This document shows, one piece after another, positions 9,171 to 21,604 of a stretch of 64,000 bases of DNA. Each line of letters begins with the position of its first letter. The first letter of the stretch is position 1. The translations under genes and the position numbers were made by a program. The DNA is taken from the NCBI RefSeq assembly GCF_900107255.1, contig NZ_FNPH01000011.1:62001-126000 (forward strand), read 5' to 3'. The stretch comes from Micromonospora pattaloongensis (GTDB lineage: Bacteria; Actinomycetota; Actinomycetes; Mycobacteriales; Micromonosporaceae). Below the pieces are notes generated by a model. That model was not told the origin of the DNA. It saw only the letters and a program-made list of their open reading frames with translations, and did not search any database.

Positions 9171-10696
9171 TTCGCTGCCTCCGTGGTGACCGCCGTGGGC
9201 GCGGGGTCGGTCTTGCCGACGTCCTGCATCGTGGCCTGGACGGCGGGGTTGATGACGTCGGTGACCGGCTTCGGGTAGAAACCGAGCAGCAGGATCAGGG
9301 CGATCAGCGGAGCGACCACGACCTTCTCCCGGAGCGTGATGTCGCGTCGCATGCCCTCGTGCTCGGCGAGCGCCGGGTTGAGCGTCCCCTGCGTGGTGCG
9401 CTGCACCATCCAGAGCACGTACGCGGCGGCGAGGATGACGCCGAGCGTGGCGATGACGGCGACCGGCTTGTTGACCGGGTAGGTGCCGAGCAGCACCAGG
9501 AACTCGGAGACGAACGGCGCCGTGCCGGGCAGCGCCAGCGAGGCGAGACCGGCGAAGAAGAACACGCCGGCCAGGATCGGCATCAGCTTGCCGACGCCCC
9601 CGAAGTCGCTGACCAGCGCGGACCCGCGCCGGGCGACCAGCATGCCGACCACCAGGAAGAGCAGGCCGGTCGCCAGGCCGTGGTTGAGCATGTAGAGCAC
9701 CGCGCCGGTGCCGGCCTGGGTGGTGAAGGCGAAGATGCCGACCCCGATGAAGCCGAAGTGCGCGATCGACGTGTACGACACCAGCCGCTTGAGGTCGTTC
9801 TGGCCGACCGCCAGCAGCGCCGCGTAGATGATGCCGATCAGCGCGAGCGCCAGCGCGTACGGGGCGAACCACTTCGACGCCTCGGGGAAGAGCGGCAGGC
9901 AGTACCGCAGGATGCCGAAGGTGCCGACCTTGTCCATCACGCCGACCAGCAGCGCCGCCGAGCCGGCCGGGGCGGCCGCACCGGAGTCCGGCAGCCAGGT
10001 GTGGAACGGGAAGAACGGCGCCTTGATCGCGAAGGCGATGAAGAAGCCGAGGAAGAGCCAGCGCTCCGTCCCGGTCGACATGTCGATCTGGGTCAGCGCC
10101 TGCCAGTCGAAGGTCTGACCGCCGACGACCCAGAGCCCGATCACCGCGGCGAGCATGAACAGGCCGCCGACCAGCGAGTAGAGGAAGAACTTCACCGCGG
10201 CGTACTGGCGCTGGTGTCCGCCGTAGCTGCCGATGAGGAAGTACATCGGCACCAGCATGACCTCGAAGAACACGTAGAACAGGAAGATGTCGGCGGCGGC
10301 GAAGACGCCGATCATCGTGCCCTCGAGGGCGAGCAGCAGGGCGAAGTAGACCGGCACCGACCGCTTCAGCGCGTCGGCGTCCTTCCAGGACGCGAGGATC
10401 ACCACCGGCACGAGCACGGCGATCAGCATCAGCATCACCAGCGCGATGCCGTCGGCGGCGAAGGTGAAGCTGACGCCCCAGGAGGGGATCCACGGGTAGG
10501 ACTCGCGGAACTGGAACCGCTCACCGCCGGTCTGGAACGCCACCCACATGGCGACCGACAGCGCCAGCACCGCCAGTGACCAGCCGAAGGCGACGCGCTT
10601 GGCCAGCTCCGGGTTCGTGCGCGGCAGGAACGCCACCACGAGCGCGCCGACCAGCGGCGCCAGGGTCAGCACCGACAAGAACGGAAACTCTGTCAC
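9167..10696 (-). CDS. nuoM: NADH-quinone oxidoreductase subunit M
   Basis: 509 residues, the second antiporter-like subunit. Landmarks are FYVFFEVMLVPMYFLIG (conserved Glu of the proton path), KFFLYSLVGGLFML, KAPFFPFHTWLPDSGAAAP and NDLKRLVSYTSIAHFG. The GTG at 10696 overlaps the nuoL TGA (GTGA) and is preferred. An in-frame ATG nine bases upstream would add three residues and give a 13-bp overlap. The stop overlaps the nuoN start by four bases. Confidence 0.95.
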   Translation of the reverse strand: MTEFPFLSVLTLAPLVGALVVAFLPRTNPELAKRVAFGWSLAVLALSVAMWVAFQTGGERFQFRESYPWIPSWGVSFTFAADGIALVMLMLIAVLVPVVILASWKDADALKRSVPVYFALLLALEGTMIGVFAAADIFLFYVFFEVMLVPMYFLIGSYGGHQRQYAAVKFFLYSLVGGLFMLAAVIGLWVVGGQTFDWQALTQIDMSTGTERWLFLGFFIAFAIKAPFFPFHTWLPDSGAAAPAGSAALLVGVMDKVGTFGILRYCLPLFPEASKWFAPYALALALIGIIYAALLAVGQNDLKRLVSYTSIAHFGFIGVGIFAFTTQAGTGAVLYMLNHGLATGLLFLVVGMLVARRGSALVSDFGGVGKLMPILAGVFFFAGLASLALPGTAPFVSEFLVLLGTYPVNKPVAVIATLGVILAAAYVLWMVQRTTQGTLNPALAEHEGMRRDITLREKVVVAPLIALILLLGFYPKPVTDVINPAVQATMQDVGKTDPAPTAVTTEAAK

Positions 10697-12609
10697 GCCA
10701 GCCATCCCATCTGCAGGGCGAGGAACGCCGCGACCACCAGCAGGGCGCCGGCGAGCACCGACATCGCGTACGACCGGACGAACCCGGTCTGCAGCCGGCG
10801 CAGCCGGCCCGAGCCGCCGCCCACGGCGGCCGCGAGCAGGTTGACGCCACCGTCGACGACCTTGCCGTCGAGGAACACCAGGGCGCGGGTCAGGTAGATG
10901 CCGGGCTTCTCGAAGACCGCCTCGTTGAAGGCGTCGGTGTAGAGGTTCTTCCGGGCCGCGGTGACCACCGGGCCGGCCGGCAGCTCCTGCGGGGCGGTGC
11001 CCTTGCGGAACAGCGCCCACGCCAGCCCGGCGCCGATCACCGTGACCGCGGTGGCGAGCACCGTCAGCACGGTGTGCGACAGGACCCCGTGCGCCTCCTC
11101 CTGCGGGCCCAGCACCGGCGTCAGCCACTCGGGCACGCTGGTGGCCATCAGCCCGCCTGCGGCGACCGAGCCGATCGCGAGCAGGATCAGCGGGATCGTC
11201 ATCACCGGCGGCGACTCGTGCGGGTGCTCGATCTCGTCGGTCCAGCGCTTCGGGCCGTGGAAGGTGAGCACGAAGAGCCGGGTCATGTAGAAGGCGGTGA
11301 GCCCGGCGCCGAGCAGCGCCGCGCCGCCGTACAGCCACGCGGTCCAGCCGTGGCGCGCGAACGCGGCCACGATGATCGGCTCCTTGGAGAAGAAGCCGGA
11401 GAACGGGAAGAGACCGAGGATCGCCAGCCAGCCGGTGGCGAACGTGAGCCAGGTGATCTTCATGTACTTCGACAGCCCGCCGAAGCGCCGGATGTCGGTC
11501 TGGTCGTGCATCCCGTGCATGACCGAGCCGGCCCCGAGGAACATGTTGGCCTTGAAGAAGCCGTGCGCGAGCAGGTGGACGATCGCCAGCGCGTACGCGC
11601 CGCCGCCCAGCCCGACGCCGAGGAACATGTAGCCGATCTGGCTCACCGTGGACCAGGCCAGCACCCGCTTGATGTCGTCCTTGGCGCAGCCGATGATGCA
11701 GCCCATCAGCAGCGTGAGCGCGCCGACGCTGACCACGACGGTCTGCAGCGTGGGGTTCGCCGAGTAGATCGGGTTCGACCGGGCGATCAGGTAGACGCCG
11801 GCGGTGACCATCGTGGCGGCGTGGATCAGAGCGGAGACCGGGGTCGGGCCCTCCATCGCGTCCGGCAGCCACGCCTGCAGCGGGAACTGGCCGGACTTGC
11901 CGGCCGCGCCGAGCAGGAGCAGCAGCCCCATCATCAGCACGATGCCGCCGGTGAGCGCGCCGACGTGGGTGAAGACCTCGTCGAACTGCGTGGTGCCGAG
12001 CGTCGCGAACATGATGAAGATCGCGATGAGCAGGCCGGCGTCGCCGACCCGGTTCATCAGGAACGCCTTCTTACCGGCGGTCGCCGCCGATGGCAGGTGG
12101 TTCCAGAAGGAGATCAGCAGGTACGACGCGAGACCCACACCCTCCCAGCCGAAGAAGAGCATCACGTAGTTGTTGCCGAGCACCAGCAGCAACATCGCCG
12201 CGACGAAGAGGTTGAAGTACGCGAAGAAGCGGCGCCGACCGGGGTCGTGCTCCATGTAACCGACGGCGTAGAGGTGGATCAGGGATCCGACGCCGGTGAT
12301 GAGCAGGACGAAGACCCCCGACAGCGGGTCGAAGAGCAGACCGAAGTCGACCTTGAGGGAACCGACCTCGATGAACTGCCACATGCTCAGCTCGACCGAG
12401 CGGTTGGTCAGCCCGCGCAGCTGGAAGAAGTAGGTCAGGCCCAGCACGAAGCTCGCGGCGACGCTGGCCACGCCGAGCCAGTGACCCCACCGGTCGGCCC
12501 GGCGGCCGAGCAGCAGCAGGACGGCCGCGCTGGCCAGCGGGATGGCCACCAGCAGCCACATGGTGCTCAGCAGCCCGGTTGCCGGCGCGTACTGCACAGT
12601 CGCTTCCAC
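10693..12609 (-). CDS. nuoL: NADH-quinone oxidoreductase subunit L
   Basis: 638 residues, the distal antiporter-like subunit of complex I with the C-terminal extension that includes the long lateral helix. Diagnostic stretches are FFAYFNLFVAAMLLLVLGNN, FFGWEGVGLASYLLISFW, SGQFPLQAWLPDAMEGPTP and ALIHAATMVTAGVYLIAR. The gene lies 12 bp after nuoK, the only clear gap inside the distal half of the operon, and its stop overlaps the nuoM start. Confidence 0.96.
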   Translation of the reverse strand: MEATVQYAPATGLLSTMWLLVAIPLASAAVLLLLGRRADRWGHWLGVASVAASFVLGLTYFFQLRGLTNRSVELSMWQFIEVGSLKVDFGLLFDPLSGVFVLLITGVGSLIHLYAVGYMEHDPGRRRFFAYFNLFVAAMLLLVLGNNYVMLFFGWEGVGLASYLLISFWNHLPSAATAGKKAFLMNRVGDAGLLIAIFIMFATLGTTQFDEVFTHVGALTGGIVLMMGLLLLLGAAGKSGQFPLQAWLPDAMEGPTPVSALIHAATMVTAGVYLIARSNPIYSANPTLQTVVVSVGALTLLMGCIIGCAKDDIKRVLAWSTVSQIGYMFLGVGLGGGAYALAIVHLLAHGFFKANMFLGAGSVMHGMHDQTDIRRFGGLSKYMKITWLTFATGWLAILGLFPFSGFFSKEPIIVAAFARHGWTAWLYGGAALLGAGLTAFYMTRLFVLTFHGPKRWTDEIEHPHESPPVMTIPLILLAIGSVAAGGLMATSVPEWLTPVLGPQEEAHGVLSHTVLTVLATAVTVIGAGLAWALFRKGTAPQELPAGPVVTAARKNLYTDAFNEAVFEKPGIYLTRALVFLDGKVVDGGVNLLAAAVGGGSGRLRRLQTGFVRSYAMSVLAGALLVVAAFLALQMGWLA

Positions 12610-12621
12610 TTGGAGGCCCCT

Positions 12622-12921
12622 TTAGTACTTGAGCAGGTTCGCGTCGTCGACGCTCGCGGAGCGCCGAGTCCGGAAGATCGACATGATGATGGCGAGGCCG
12701 ACCACGACCTCGGCCGCCGCGACCACCATGACGAAGAACGCCATGATCTGACCGTTCAGGTTGCCGTTGATCCGGCTGAACGTGACGAGGGCGAGGTTGG
12801 CCGAGTTCAGCATCAGCTCGACGCACATGAAGAGCACGATCGCGTTGCGCCGGATCAGCACGCCCACCGCGCCGATGGTGAAGAGCACCGCCGCGAGGAT
12901 GACGTAGTAGTCGGGAGTCAC
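12622..12921 (-). CDS. nuoK: NADH-quinone oxidoreductase subunit K
   Basis: 99 residues with three hydrophobic helices. The conserved membrane glutamates are visible in [15 protein letters not shown] and [12 protein letters not shown]. NuoK links the antiporter-like subunits to the quinone module and takes part in the proton path. It starts at a GTG overlapping the nuoJ stop (GTGA). The length is normal for the family. Confidence 0.96.
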   Translation of the reverse strand: MTPDYYVILAAVLFTIGAVGVLIRRNAIVLFMCVELMLNSANLALVTFSRINGNLNGQIMAFFVMVVAAAEVVVGLAIIMSIFRTRRSASVDDANLLKY

Positions 12922-13691
12922 TTTTCCGTCCCCTTCGGTGCGGCCTCGGACGAGGTCAGCTCACGCGTGGGCAGGATCTGGGAGTGGACGCCGTCGGTCA
13001 GCGTGCCGTCGGGCAGCCGGCCCGGGGTTGCGACCGAGCTGGAGGTGGCGAAGACACCGGGGCCGGGCTTCGGGCCGGGGTAGTTACCGGGCGCGAAACG
13101 GGCCTTCATCTGCTCGACCTGCGACAGCCGCTCGCCCTTGCGCCGCTCCACGTGCGCCAGCACCATCGCGCCCACGGCCGCGGTGATCAGCAGCGCCGAG
13201 GTGACCTCGAAGGCGAAGACGTACTTGGTGAAGAGCAGCTTGGCGATGCCCTGGACGTTGCCGTTGGCGTTGGCCGCGTCCAGCCCGACCGCAGAGGTGC
13301 CCTCCAGCGCCCGGAACAGCCCGGTGCCGATGAGCGCCGCGAAGCCGAGCCCCAGCGCGACCGCGGCGACCCGCTGCCCGCGCAGGGTCTCGATCAGCGA
13401 GTCCGACGAGTCCCGGCCGACCAGCATCAGCACGAACAGGAAGAGCATCATGATCGCGCCGGTGTAGACGATGATCTGCACCATCCCGATGAACGGGCCG
13501 GCCTGCAGGACGTAGAACACGCCCAGGCAGAGCATGGTCAGCACCAGCCAGAGCGCCGAGTGGACGGCGTTGCGCGCCCACACCATGCCGATCGCGCCCA
13601 GCAGCGCCAGCGGGGCGAGGATCCAGAAGGTCACCGCCTCGCCGGTGGAGACCGCGCCGCCCGCGGCGAGCACCGTCTGCGCCGTCGTCAT
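12918..13691 (-). CDS. nuoJ: NADH-quinone oxidoreductase subunit J
   Basis: 257 residues. Five hydrophobic segments fill the first 170 residues, with the family stretches [22 protein letters not shown] and [22 protein letters not shown]. The last 80 residues are a soluble tail rich in Pro, Gly and Thr, longer than in enteric NuoJ but common in actinobacteria. It sits between nuoI and nuoK with four-base overlaps on both sides. Confidence 0.95.
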   Translation of the reverse strand: MTTAQTVLAAGGAVSTGEAVTFWILAPLALLGAIGMVWARNAVHSALWLVLTMLCLGVFYVLQAGPFIGMVQIIVYTGAIMMLFLFVLMLVGRDSSDSLIETLRGQRVAAVALGLGFAALIGTGLFRALEGTSAVGLDAANANGNVQGIAKLLFTKYVFAFEVTSALLITAAVGAMVLAHVERRKGERLSQVEQMKARFAPGNYPGPKPGPGVFATSSSVATPGRLPDGTLTDGVHSQILPTRELTSSEAAPKGTEK

Positions 13692-14272
13692 TTCCCGTCT
13701 CCCGTCGCGCCGGAGCCGTCCACCGTGGCGGTCTCGGACCAGGGCGCCCGCTCGGCGCCGGCCGACGTGCCCGGGTTGATCAGCGCACCGACGTAGTAGT
13801 CCTTCTCCGTGTCACCGAGCCGCATCGGGTGCGGCGGCTGCTCCATGCCGGGCAGCAGCGGCGCGAGCAGCTGCTCCTTCGTGAAGATCAGATCCTGCCG
13901 GGAGTCGCGCGCCAGCTCGTACTCGTTGCTCATCGTGAGCGACCGCGTCGGGCACGCCTCGATGCAGAGGCCGCAGAAGATGCAACGGGCGTAGTTGATC
14001 TGGTACACGCTGGCGTACCGCTCGCCCGGCGAGAAGCGCTGCTCCTCGGTGTTGTCGCCACCCTCGACGTAGATGGCGTCGGCCGGGCACGCCCACGCGC
14101 ACAGCTCGCAGCCGATGCACTTCTCCAGCCCGTCGGGGTGCCGGTTGAGGATGTGCCGGCCGTGGTAGCGGGGGGCCGACACCGGCGGCTTGAACGGGTA
14201 GTCGGTGGTGATGACCTTCCGGAACATGTGGGAGAAGGTCACGCCGAAGCCCTTGACGGATCCGAACGCCAT
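13688..14272 (-). CDS. nuoI: NADH-quinone oxidoreductase subunit I
   Basis: 194 residues with two ferredoxin-type [4Fe-4S] motifs, [12 protein letters not shown] and [12 protein letters not shown], which bind clusters N6a and N6b in the peripheral arm and pass electrons towards NuoB. The N-terminal [14 protein letters not shown] and [18 protein letters not shown] are typical. A Gly/Ser/Thr-rich tail of about 30 residues follows the core and looks disordered. It starts one base after the nuoH stop and its own stop overlaps nuoJ. Confidence 0.96.
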   Translation of the reverse strand: MAFGSVKGFGVTFSHMFRKVITTDYPFKPPVSAPRYHGRHILNRHPDGLEKCIGCELCAWACPADAIYVEGGDNTEEQRFSPGERYASVYQINYARCIFCGLCIEACPTRSLTMSNEYELARDSRQDLIFTKEQLLAPLLPGMEQPPHPMRLGDTEKDYYVGALINPGTSAGAERAPWSETATVDGSGATGDGK

Positions 14273-14273
14273 C

Positions 14274-15662
14274 TCACACCTCCTTCTCGTCCGAGTTGGC
14301 CGGACCGGTCTCGTCGGTCGCGGCGCCGCCGCCCGCCATCGCGGGCTGCCGCTCGGCCACGTCCCGGCGCGTCCGGGGGCTCGGCGGCACCTGCAGGTCC
14401 AGCGGCGGGACCGGGTAGCTCCCCTTCGGCCGCCGCGCGAGCTGCTCCTCGAGGTTCGGCGCCGGCGCCGGCGTCCGGGACGGCCAGAGCAGGGTGATCA
14501 GCAGTACGGCGAGGATCAGCGCACCGATGATCGTGTAGCGGGTGCCGTCGTCGGTGGCCTTGTTCTGGAGGGTCTTGATGCCGGCGAGCGCCAGGATCCA
14601 CACCAGGTTGACCGGGATCAGCACCTTCCAGCCGAAGCGCATGAACTGGTCGTAGCGCAGTCGGGGCAGCGTGGCCCGCAGCCAGATGAAGCCGAAGAGC
14701 AGCACCAGCACCTTGGCGAAGAACCAGAGCATCGGCCACCAGCCCTGGTTGAACATCCCGTCGTTGATCGCCGAGATCGGCCATGGCGCCCGCCAGCCGC
14801 CGAGGAACAGCGTCGTGCAGACCGCCGAAACCGTGATCATGTTGATGTACTCGGCGAGGAAGAACATCGCGAACTTGAACGACGAGTACTCGGTGTGGAA
14901 GCCACCGACCAGCTCGGACTCGGCCTCGGGAAGGTCGAAGGGGGCCCGGTTGGTCTCACCCACCGCCGAGATCGCGTAGATGATGAAGCTCGGCAGCAGC
15001 AGCACGGCGTACCAGCCCGGCGCGGTGAACTCCAGGCCGAGGAGGTTCACCGGGTTGCCGTTCGCCTGCGCGCGCACGATCTCGGAGGTCGACATCGTGC
15101 CGGCGGTCATGAAGACCGCGACGAAGGAGAGGCCCATCGCGACCTCGTACGAGATCATCTGGGCGCTGGAGCGCAGACCGCCGAGCAGCGGGTAGGTCGA
15201 GCCGGAGGCCCAGCCGGCGAGCACGATGCCGTAGATCGCCATGCCGCCGCACGCCAGCACCAGCAGCACGGCCACCGAGGTGTCGGTGAGCTGCAGCGGG
15301 GTGCGCTCCCCGAAGATCGACACCATCGGGCCGAACGGGATCACCGAGAACGCGGTGAACGCGCAGACCGCCGAGATGACCGGGGCCAGGAAGTAGACCA
15401 CCTTGTCCGCGGTCAGCGGGATGATCTCCTCCTTGAACGGCAGCTTCAGACCGTCCGTGAGCGACTGCAGCCAGCCGTTCGGCCCGACCTGGTTGGGGCC
15501 GGGCCGCTGCGCCATCCGCGCGACGACCTTGCGCTCGTAGTTGATCGTGAAGAGCGTCAGCAGGAGCAGCATCGCGAAGACGCCGACGACCTTCAGCAGA
15601 ACCAGCCACCAGACGTCGTGGCCGAAGTCCTGCAGAGTCGGGCTCTGCGCCAGGAATGTCAT
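14274..15662 (-). CDS. nuoH: NADH-quinone oxidoreductase subunit H
   Basis: 462 residues, the membrane subunit that forms much of the quinone chamber. Conserved pieces are [19 protein letters not shown] near the N-terminus, [21 protein letters not shown], and [13 protein letters not shown]. The last 70 residues (proline-rich, ending in acidic/basic residues) extend beyond the enteric protein, as in other actinobacteria. The ATG overlaps the nuoG stop (ATGA), which excludes longer upstream starts. Confidence 0.95.
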   Translation of the reverse strand: MTFLAQSPTLQDFGHDVWWLVLLKVVGVFAMLLLLTLFTINYERKVVARMAQRPGPNQVGPNGWLQSLTDGLKLPFKEEIIPLTADKVVYFLAPVISAVCAFTAFSVIPFGPMVSIFGERTPLQLTDTSVAVLLVLACGGMAIYGIVLAGWASGSTYPLLGGLRSSAQMISYEVAMGLSFVAVFMTAGTMSTSEIVRAQANGNPVNLLGLEFTAPGWYAVLLLPSFIIYAISAVGETNRAPFDLPEAESELVGGFHTEYSSFKFAMFFLAEYINMITVSAVCTTLFLGGWRAPWPISAINDGMFNQGWWPMLWFFAKVLVLLFGFIWLRATLPRLRYDQFMRFGWKVLIPVNLVWILALAGIKTLQNKATDDGTRYTIIGALILAVLLITLLWPSRTPAPAPNLEEQLARRPKGSYPVPPLDLQVPPSPRTRRDVAERQPAMAGGGAATDETGPANSDEKEV

Positions 15663-18141
15663 CGCGCACCTTCCGCGTTCAGCAGCGGGCCGGGCTCGCC
15701 GGCGGCGTCGGCCGTGACCGGGGTGCCCGCGGAGATCCGGACGACCGCGCCGGACGTCACGCCGAGGCTGCGCCGGACCGTCGAACCGGGAGAGTTGGTC
15801 GGCAGCCACACCACGCCCTCGGGCATGTCGGTGATCGCCGCCGGCAGGGTCAGCCCACCGCGCCCGGTGGCGACGGTGACGGCCTCGCCGTCCGCGACCC
15901 CGAGCGCGTCCGCCGTACCCTTCGCCAGCCGAACCACCGGCAGCCGCGCGGTGCCGGCGAGGTGTTCGTCCCCGTCGGTCAGGGTGCCGAGGTCGATGAG
16001 GTGGTGCCAGGTCGCCAGCACCGCCTCGCCGTCGCCGGCCGCCGCGACGGCGACCGGCGCGACCGCCGGCGCGGCCGGGCGCTCGGCGCGGGTCGCCGGC
16101 AGGGTGCCCAGCTCGCGGCGGACACCGTTGACGTCGGCGGTGCCGAGCGCCACACCCAGCTGCGCGGCGAGCGCGTCGAGGATCCGGCCGTCGTTCATCG
16201 CCGTCGTCGTGAGCACCGCCTCGAAGGTCCGCAGCCGGCCCTCCCAGTCGACGAAGCTGCCGGCCTTCTCCACCACCGGCGCGACCGGCAGCACCACGTC
16301 GGCCCGGCGGCTCACGGCGCTGTGCCGGAGCTCCAGGCTGACCAGGAACGGCACCGCGTCGAGCGCCTCCTCGGCGCGACGCGGGTCGGCCAGGTCGGCC
16401 GGGTCCACGCCGGCGACGACCAGCGCGCCCAGCCGCCCCTCGGCGGCCGCCGCGATGATCCCGTCGGTGTCCCGACCGGGACGGCTCGGGATGACCCCGG
16501 CCTCGAGGTCCCAGGCGCCGGCCAGCTCCGCGCGGGCCACCGCGTCGCCGACCGGCCGGGCGCCGGGCAGCAGGTTGGGCAGGCAGCCGGCGTCGACCGC
16601 GCCCCGGTCGCCCGCGCGCCGCGGCACCCAGGCCAGCTTCGCGCCGGTGCGGTCGGCCAGCGCGGCGGCCGCCGAGAGTCCACCGGGGACACTCGCGAGC
16701 CGCTCACCGACCAGCAGGACGGCGCCCTCGGCGCGCAGCGCCTCGGCCACCGCCGCGTCGTCGGCGAGCACCCGGGCCTCGTCGCCGGGGACCGCGGTCA
16801 CCAGCGTCGCGCCGAGCTTCTCCAGGCCGCGGGTCACGAACGGCGCGACCGCGAGGACCGGGCGGCGCTTCTTCGTGTACGCCTTGCGCAGCCGCAGGAA
16901 GAGGATCGGGACCTCCTCCTCCGGCTCCAGCCCCACGATCACCACCGCCGGGGCGTTCTCGACGTCGGCGTACGTGACGTCGATGTTGCCGGCAACGCGG
17001 GCCGCCAGGAACTCGGTCTCCTCGGCGGAGACCGGCCGGGCGCGGAAGTCGATGTCGTTGGTGCCGAGCGCGACCCGGGCGAACTTCGCGTACGCGTACG
17101 CGTCCTCGACGGTGAGCCGGCCGCCGGTGAGCACCCCGACGCCCTGGCCGTCGCGCGCGGCGCGCAGCCCCTCGGCGGCCACCGCGAGCGCCTCGCTCCA
17201 GGACGCCTCGCGCAGCTCACCGGTCTGCGCGTCCCGGACCAGCGGGTTCGTCATCCGGTCGAACGCCGTGGCGTACCGGAAACCCCACCGCCCCTTGTCG
17301 CAGTTCCACTCCTCGTTGACCTGCGGGTCGTCGCCGGCGAGCCGCCGCAGCACCTTGCCCCGCCGGTGGTCGGTGCGCATGTCGCAGCCGGCCGAGCAGT
17401 GCTCGCAGACGCTCGGCGTGGAGACCAGGTCGAACGGGCGGGCCCGGAAGCGGTACTGCGCGCCGGTGAGCGCGCCCACCGGGCAGATCTGCACGGTGTT
17501 GCCGGAGAAGTACGAGTTGAACGGGACGTCACCCGGCCCGTCGGACTCGCCGCCGTAGAACTCGTCGCGGTAGACGTTGATCTGCTCGCCGGACGAGCGG
17601 TCCATCAGGTCGATGAACTTGTCACCGGCGATCTCCTCCGAGAACCGGGTGCACCGCTGGCAGAGCACGCAGCGCTCGCGGTCCAGCAGGACCTGCGAGG
17701 AGATGGCGACCGGCTTCTCGTACTCCCGCTTGTGCTCGTGGAACCGCGAGTCGGTCCGGCCGGTCGACATCGCCTGGTTCTGCAGCGGGCACTCACCGCC
17801 CTTGTCGCACATCGGGCAGTCGAGCGGGTGGTTGATCAGGAGGAGCTCCATCACCCCCTCCTGGGCCTTCTTGGCCACCGGGGAGGTGAGCTGGGTCCGG
17901 ACCACCATGCCGTCGGCGACGGTCTGGGTGCACGACGCGACCGGCTTGCGCTGGCCCTCGACCTCGACGAGGCACTGCCGGCACGCGCCGGCCGGAGCGA
18001 GCAGCGGATGGTCGCAGAAGCGCGGGATCTCGGTCCCCATCTGCTCGGCGACCCGGATGAGCAGCGCACCCTTCGGCGCGGTCACCTCGACGCCGTCGAT
18101 GGTCAGCGTGACGGTCTCGGCCGCCTTCACTACGTCGGTCA

Positions 18142-18142
<1 letters not shown>
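15659..18142 (-). CDS. nuoG: NADH-quinone oxidoreductase subunit G
   Basis: 827 residues, the large iron-sulfur subunit. The N-terminal [2Fe-2S] ferredoxin domain has [15 protein letters not shown], and the His/Cys motif [17 protein letters not shown] binds N5. Two more Cys clusters follow (CVLCQRC, and [13 protein letters not shown], which resembles the extra N7-type motif). The molybdopterin-oxidoreductase-like domain fills residues 230-700. A domain near residue 720 onwards (GEAVTVATG) resembles the molybdopterin dinucleotide-binding fold, without evidence that it is catalytic. It overlaps nuoF (TGATG) and nuoH. Confidence 0.95.
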
Positions 18143-19454
<1,312 letters not shown>

Positions 19455-19458
<4 letters not shown>

Positions 19459-20273
19459 TTCTCTGCCTCCTTCAGCGAGCGCTCCCGCTGCCCCGCGTTG
19501 TCACCGGCGGGCTTGGCGTCGCTCGCCGGCTTGTTGGCGGCCACGCCGGCCGCCTCCGCGGACTTCGCCGACCCGGCCGGCGCGGTGCCACCGTCCTTGG
19601 TCGCGATCGGCGTGTTCGGGTCGAAGCCCGCCACCGTGATCCCGTTTTGCTGCGCGAGCCGCAGGCCGCGCAGCGTCGAGTCGCCCGCCGGCCCGTCGGC
19701 GACCGCGCCCTCGCGGGGGTCGGCGAAGCCGGCGAGCTGCAGCGACATCTCCTTGAGCGTGCAGAGCCGGGCGCCGCGGGTCGGCATCGGCCGGCCGCCG
19801 GCGCGCAGCTCGTCGACGACCCCGACGGCGCTGTCCGGGTCGACCTTGTCGAAGAAGTCGTAGTTGACCGTCATCACCGGGCCGTAGTCGCACGCGGCCA
19901 GGCACTCGGCGTGCTCCAGCGTGATCGTGCCGTCCGCGGTGGTCTCGTCGTGCCCCACCCCGAGGTGCTCGGAGAGGGTGTCGTAGACCTGCTGGCCGCC
20001 GAGCACGTTGCACATGGTGTTGGTGCAGACGCTCACCAGGTAGTCGCCGGTCGGTCGGCGCTTGTACATCGTGTAGAACGTGGCGACCGCGCCGACCTGC
20101 GCCTTGTTCAGGCCGAGCATGTCCGCGCAGAACTCGACGCCCGCCGGGGAGACATAGCCCTCCTCGGACTGCACGAGGTGCAGCAGCGGCAGCAGCGCCG
20201 AGCGCGAGCGGTCGGCCGGGTAGCGCGCGATGACCTCGCGCGCCCGCTGCCGTGTCTCTTCAGAGAAGCCCAT
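19455..20273 (-). CDS. nuoE: NADH-quinone oxidoreductase subunit E
   Basis: 272 residues. The thioredoxin-like [2Fe-2S] domain occupies residues 1-165, with cluster N1a ligands in VSVCTNTMC and ECLAACDYGP. Residues 190-272 form an Ala, Lys, Gly and Pro-rich extension that looks disordered and is absent from enteric NuoE; similar tails occur in actinobacteria. The gene is coupled to nuoD (TGATG) and nuoF (GTGA). Confidence 0.95.
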
Positions 20274-21604
20274 CAGCGATCACACCCACCCATCACGGGG
20301 TCCAGCGAGGCGCCACCGGCGATCACGTCGGCCAGCAGGGCGCCCTCGGCCATCGCGGGGATGGCCTGCAGGTTGACGAAGCTCGGCTCGCGGTAGTGCA
20401 CGCGGTACGGGCGGGTGCCGCCGTCGGAGACCGCGTGCACGCCCAGCTCGCCGCGGGGCGCCTCGATCGCGACGTACACCTGGCCCGGCGGGACCCGGAA
20501 GCCCTCGGTGACGAGCTTGAAGTGGTGGATCAGCGACTCCATCGACTGACCCATGATCTTCGCGACGTGCTCGAGCGAGTTGCCCATGCCGTCGACGCCG
20601 ATCGCGAGCTGCGCCGGCCAGGCGACCTTCTTGTCGGCCACCATGATCGGACCGGGCTTCAGCCGGTCGAGCGCCTGCTCCACCAGCTTCATCGACTCGC
20701 GGATCTCGGCGAGCCGGACCAGGTAGCGGCCCCACACGTCGGCGGTGGTCGCGGTCGGCACGTCGAACTCGTAGGTCTCGTAGCCGCAGTACGGCATCGT
20801 CTTGCGCAGGTCCCAGGCGAGACCCGCCGAGCGCAGCACCGGCCCGGTGATGCCGAGCGCCATGCAGCCGGTCACGTCGAGCACCGCGACGTTCTGCGTG
20901 CGGTCCTTCCAGATGATCTGGCCGCTGAGCATGTCCTCGTACTCTTTGAGGCGCTTCGGCAGGTAGACGAGGAACTCGCGGATCTTCTTGACCGCCTCGT
21001 CCGGCACGTCCTGCGCGACGCCGCCCGGCCGCACGTACGCCATGTTCATCCGCAGACCCGAGCAGAGCTCGAAGATCTCCAGAATGTACTCACGCTCGCG
21101 GAAGCCGTAGAGCATCATCGAGATCGCGCCGAGCTCCATGCCGGTCGTGGCGAGCCAGACCAGGTGCGAGGAGATCCGGTTGAGCTCCATCATGAGCACC
21201 CGGATCGTCGTCGCCCGCTCGGTGATCTGGTCCTCGATGCCGAGCAGCTTCTCCACGGCCAGCGCGTACGCGGTCTCGTTGAAGATCGGCGCGAGGTAGT
21301 CCATCCGGGTCACGAACGTCGTGCCCTGCACCCAGTTGCGGTACTCGAGATTCTTCTCGATGCCGGTGTGCAGGTAGCCGACGACCGGCCGCGCCTCGCG
21401 GACCGTCTCGCCCTCCAACTCCAGCACCAGCCGCAGCACGCCGTGCGTCGACGGGTGCTGCGGGCCCATGTTGACGACGATGCGCTCGTCCATCGGGTCG
21501 GTGCCGCTCACCACCGAGTCCCAGTCACCGCCGGTGACCGTGAAGACCTTGCCCTCGGTGGTCTCGCGCTCCTGCGCGTAGCCCGGGTTGGTGGAAGTGC
21601 TCAC
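20273..21604 (-). CDS. nuoD: NADH-quinone oxidoreductase subunit D
   Basis: 443 residues, the 49-kDa subunit that forms the quinone site with NuoB. The signature [19 protein letters not shown] holds the quinone-site His. [28 protein letters not shown] and [15 protein letters not shown] are also family-specific. The GTG at 21604 overlaps the nuoC TGA and is preferred over longer frames, leaving an N-terminal extension of about 45 residues before the core. Confidence 0.96.
   Translation of the reverse strand: MSTSTNPGYAQERETTEGKVFTVTGGDWDSVVSGTDPMDERIVVNMGPQHPSTHGVLRLVLELEGETVREARPVVGYLHTGIEKNLEYRNWVQGTTFVTRMDYLAPIFNETAYALAVEKLLGIEDQITERATTIRVLMMELNRISSHLVWLATTGMELGAISMMLYGFREREYILEIFELCSGLRMNMAYVRPGGVAQDVPDEAVKKIREFLVYLPKRLKEYEDMLSGQIIWKDRTQNVAVLDVTGCMALGITGPVLRSAGLAWDLRKTMPYCGYETYEFDVPTATTADVWGRYLVRLAEIRESMKLVEQALDRLKPGPIMVADKKVAWPAQLAIGVDGMGNSLEHVAKIMGQSMESLIHHFKLVTEGFRVPPGQVYVAIEAPRGELGVHAVSDGGTRPYRVHYREPSFVNLQAIPAMAEGALLADVIAGGASLDPVMGGCDR

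Noticed and set aside
10576-13083. Long open frame on the plus strand opposite nuoL-nuoJ
   Set aside because: Very high GC leaves long open frames opposite real genes; its translation is low-complexity Arg/Gln/His/Glu-rich with no recognisable domain.
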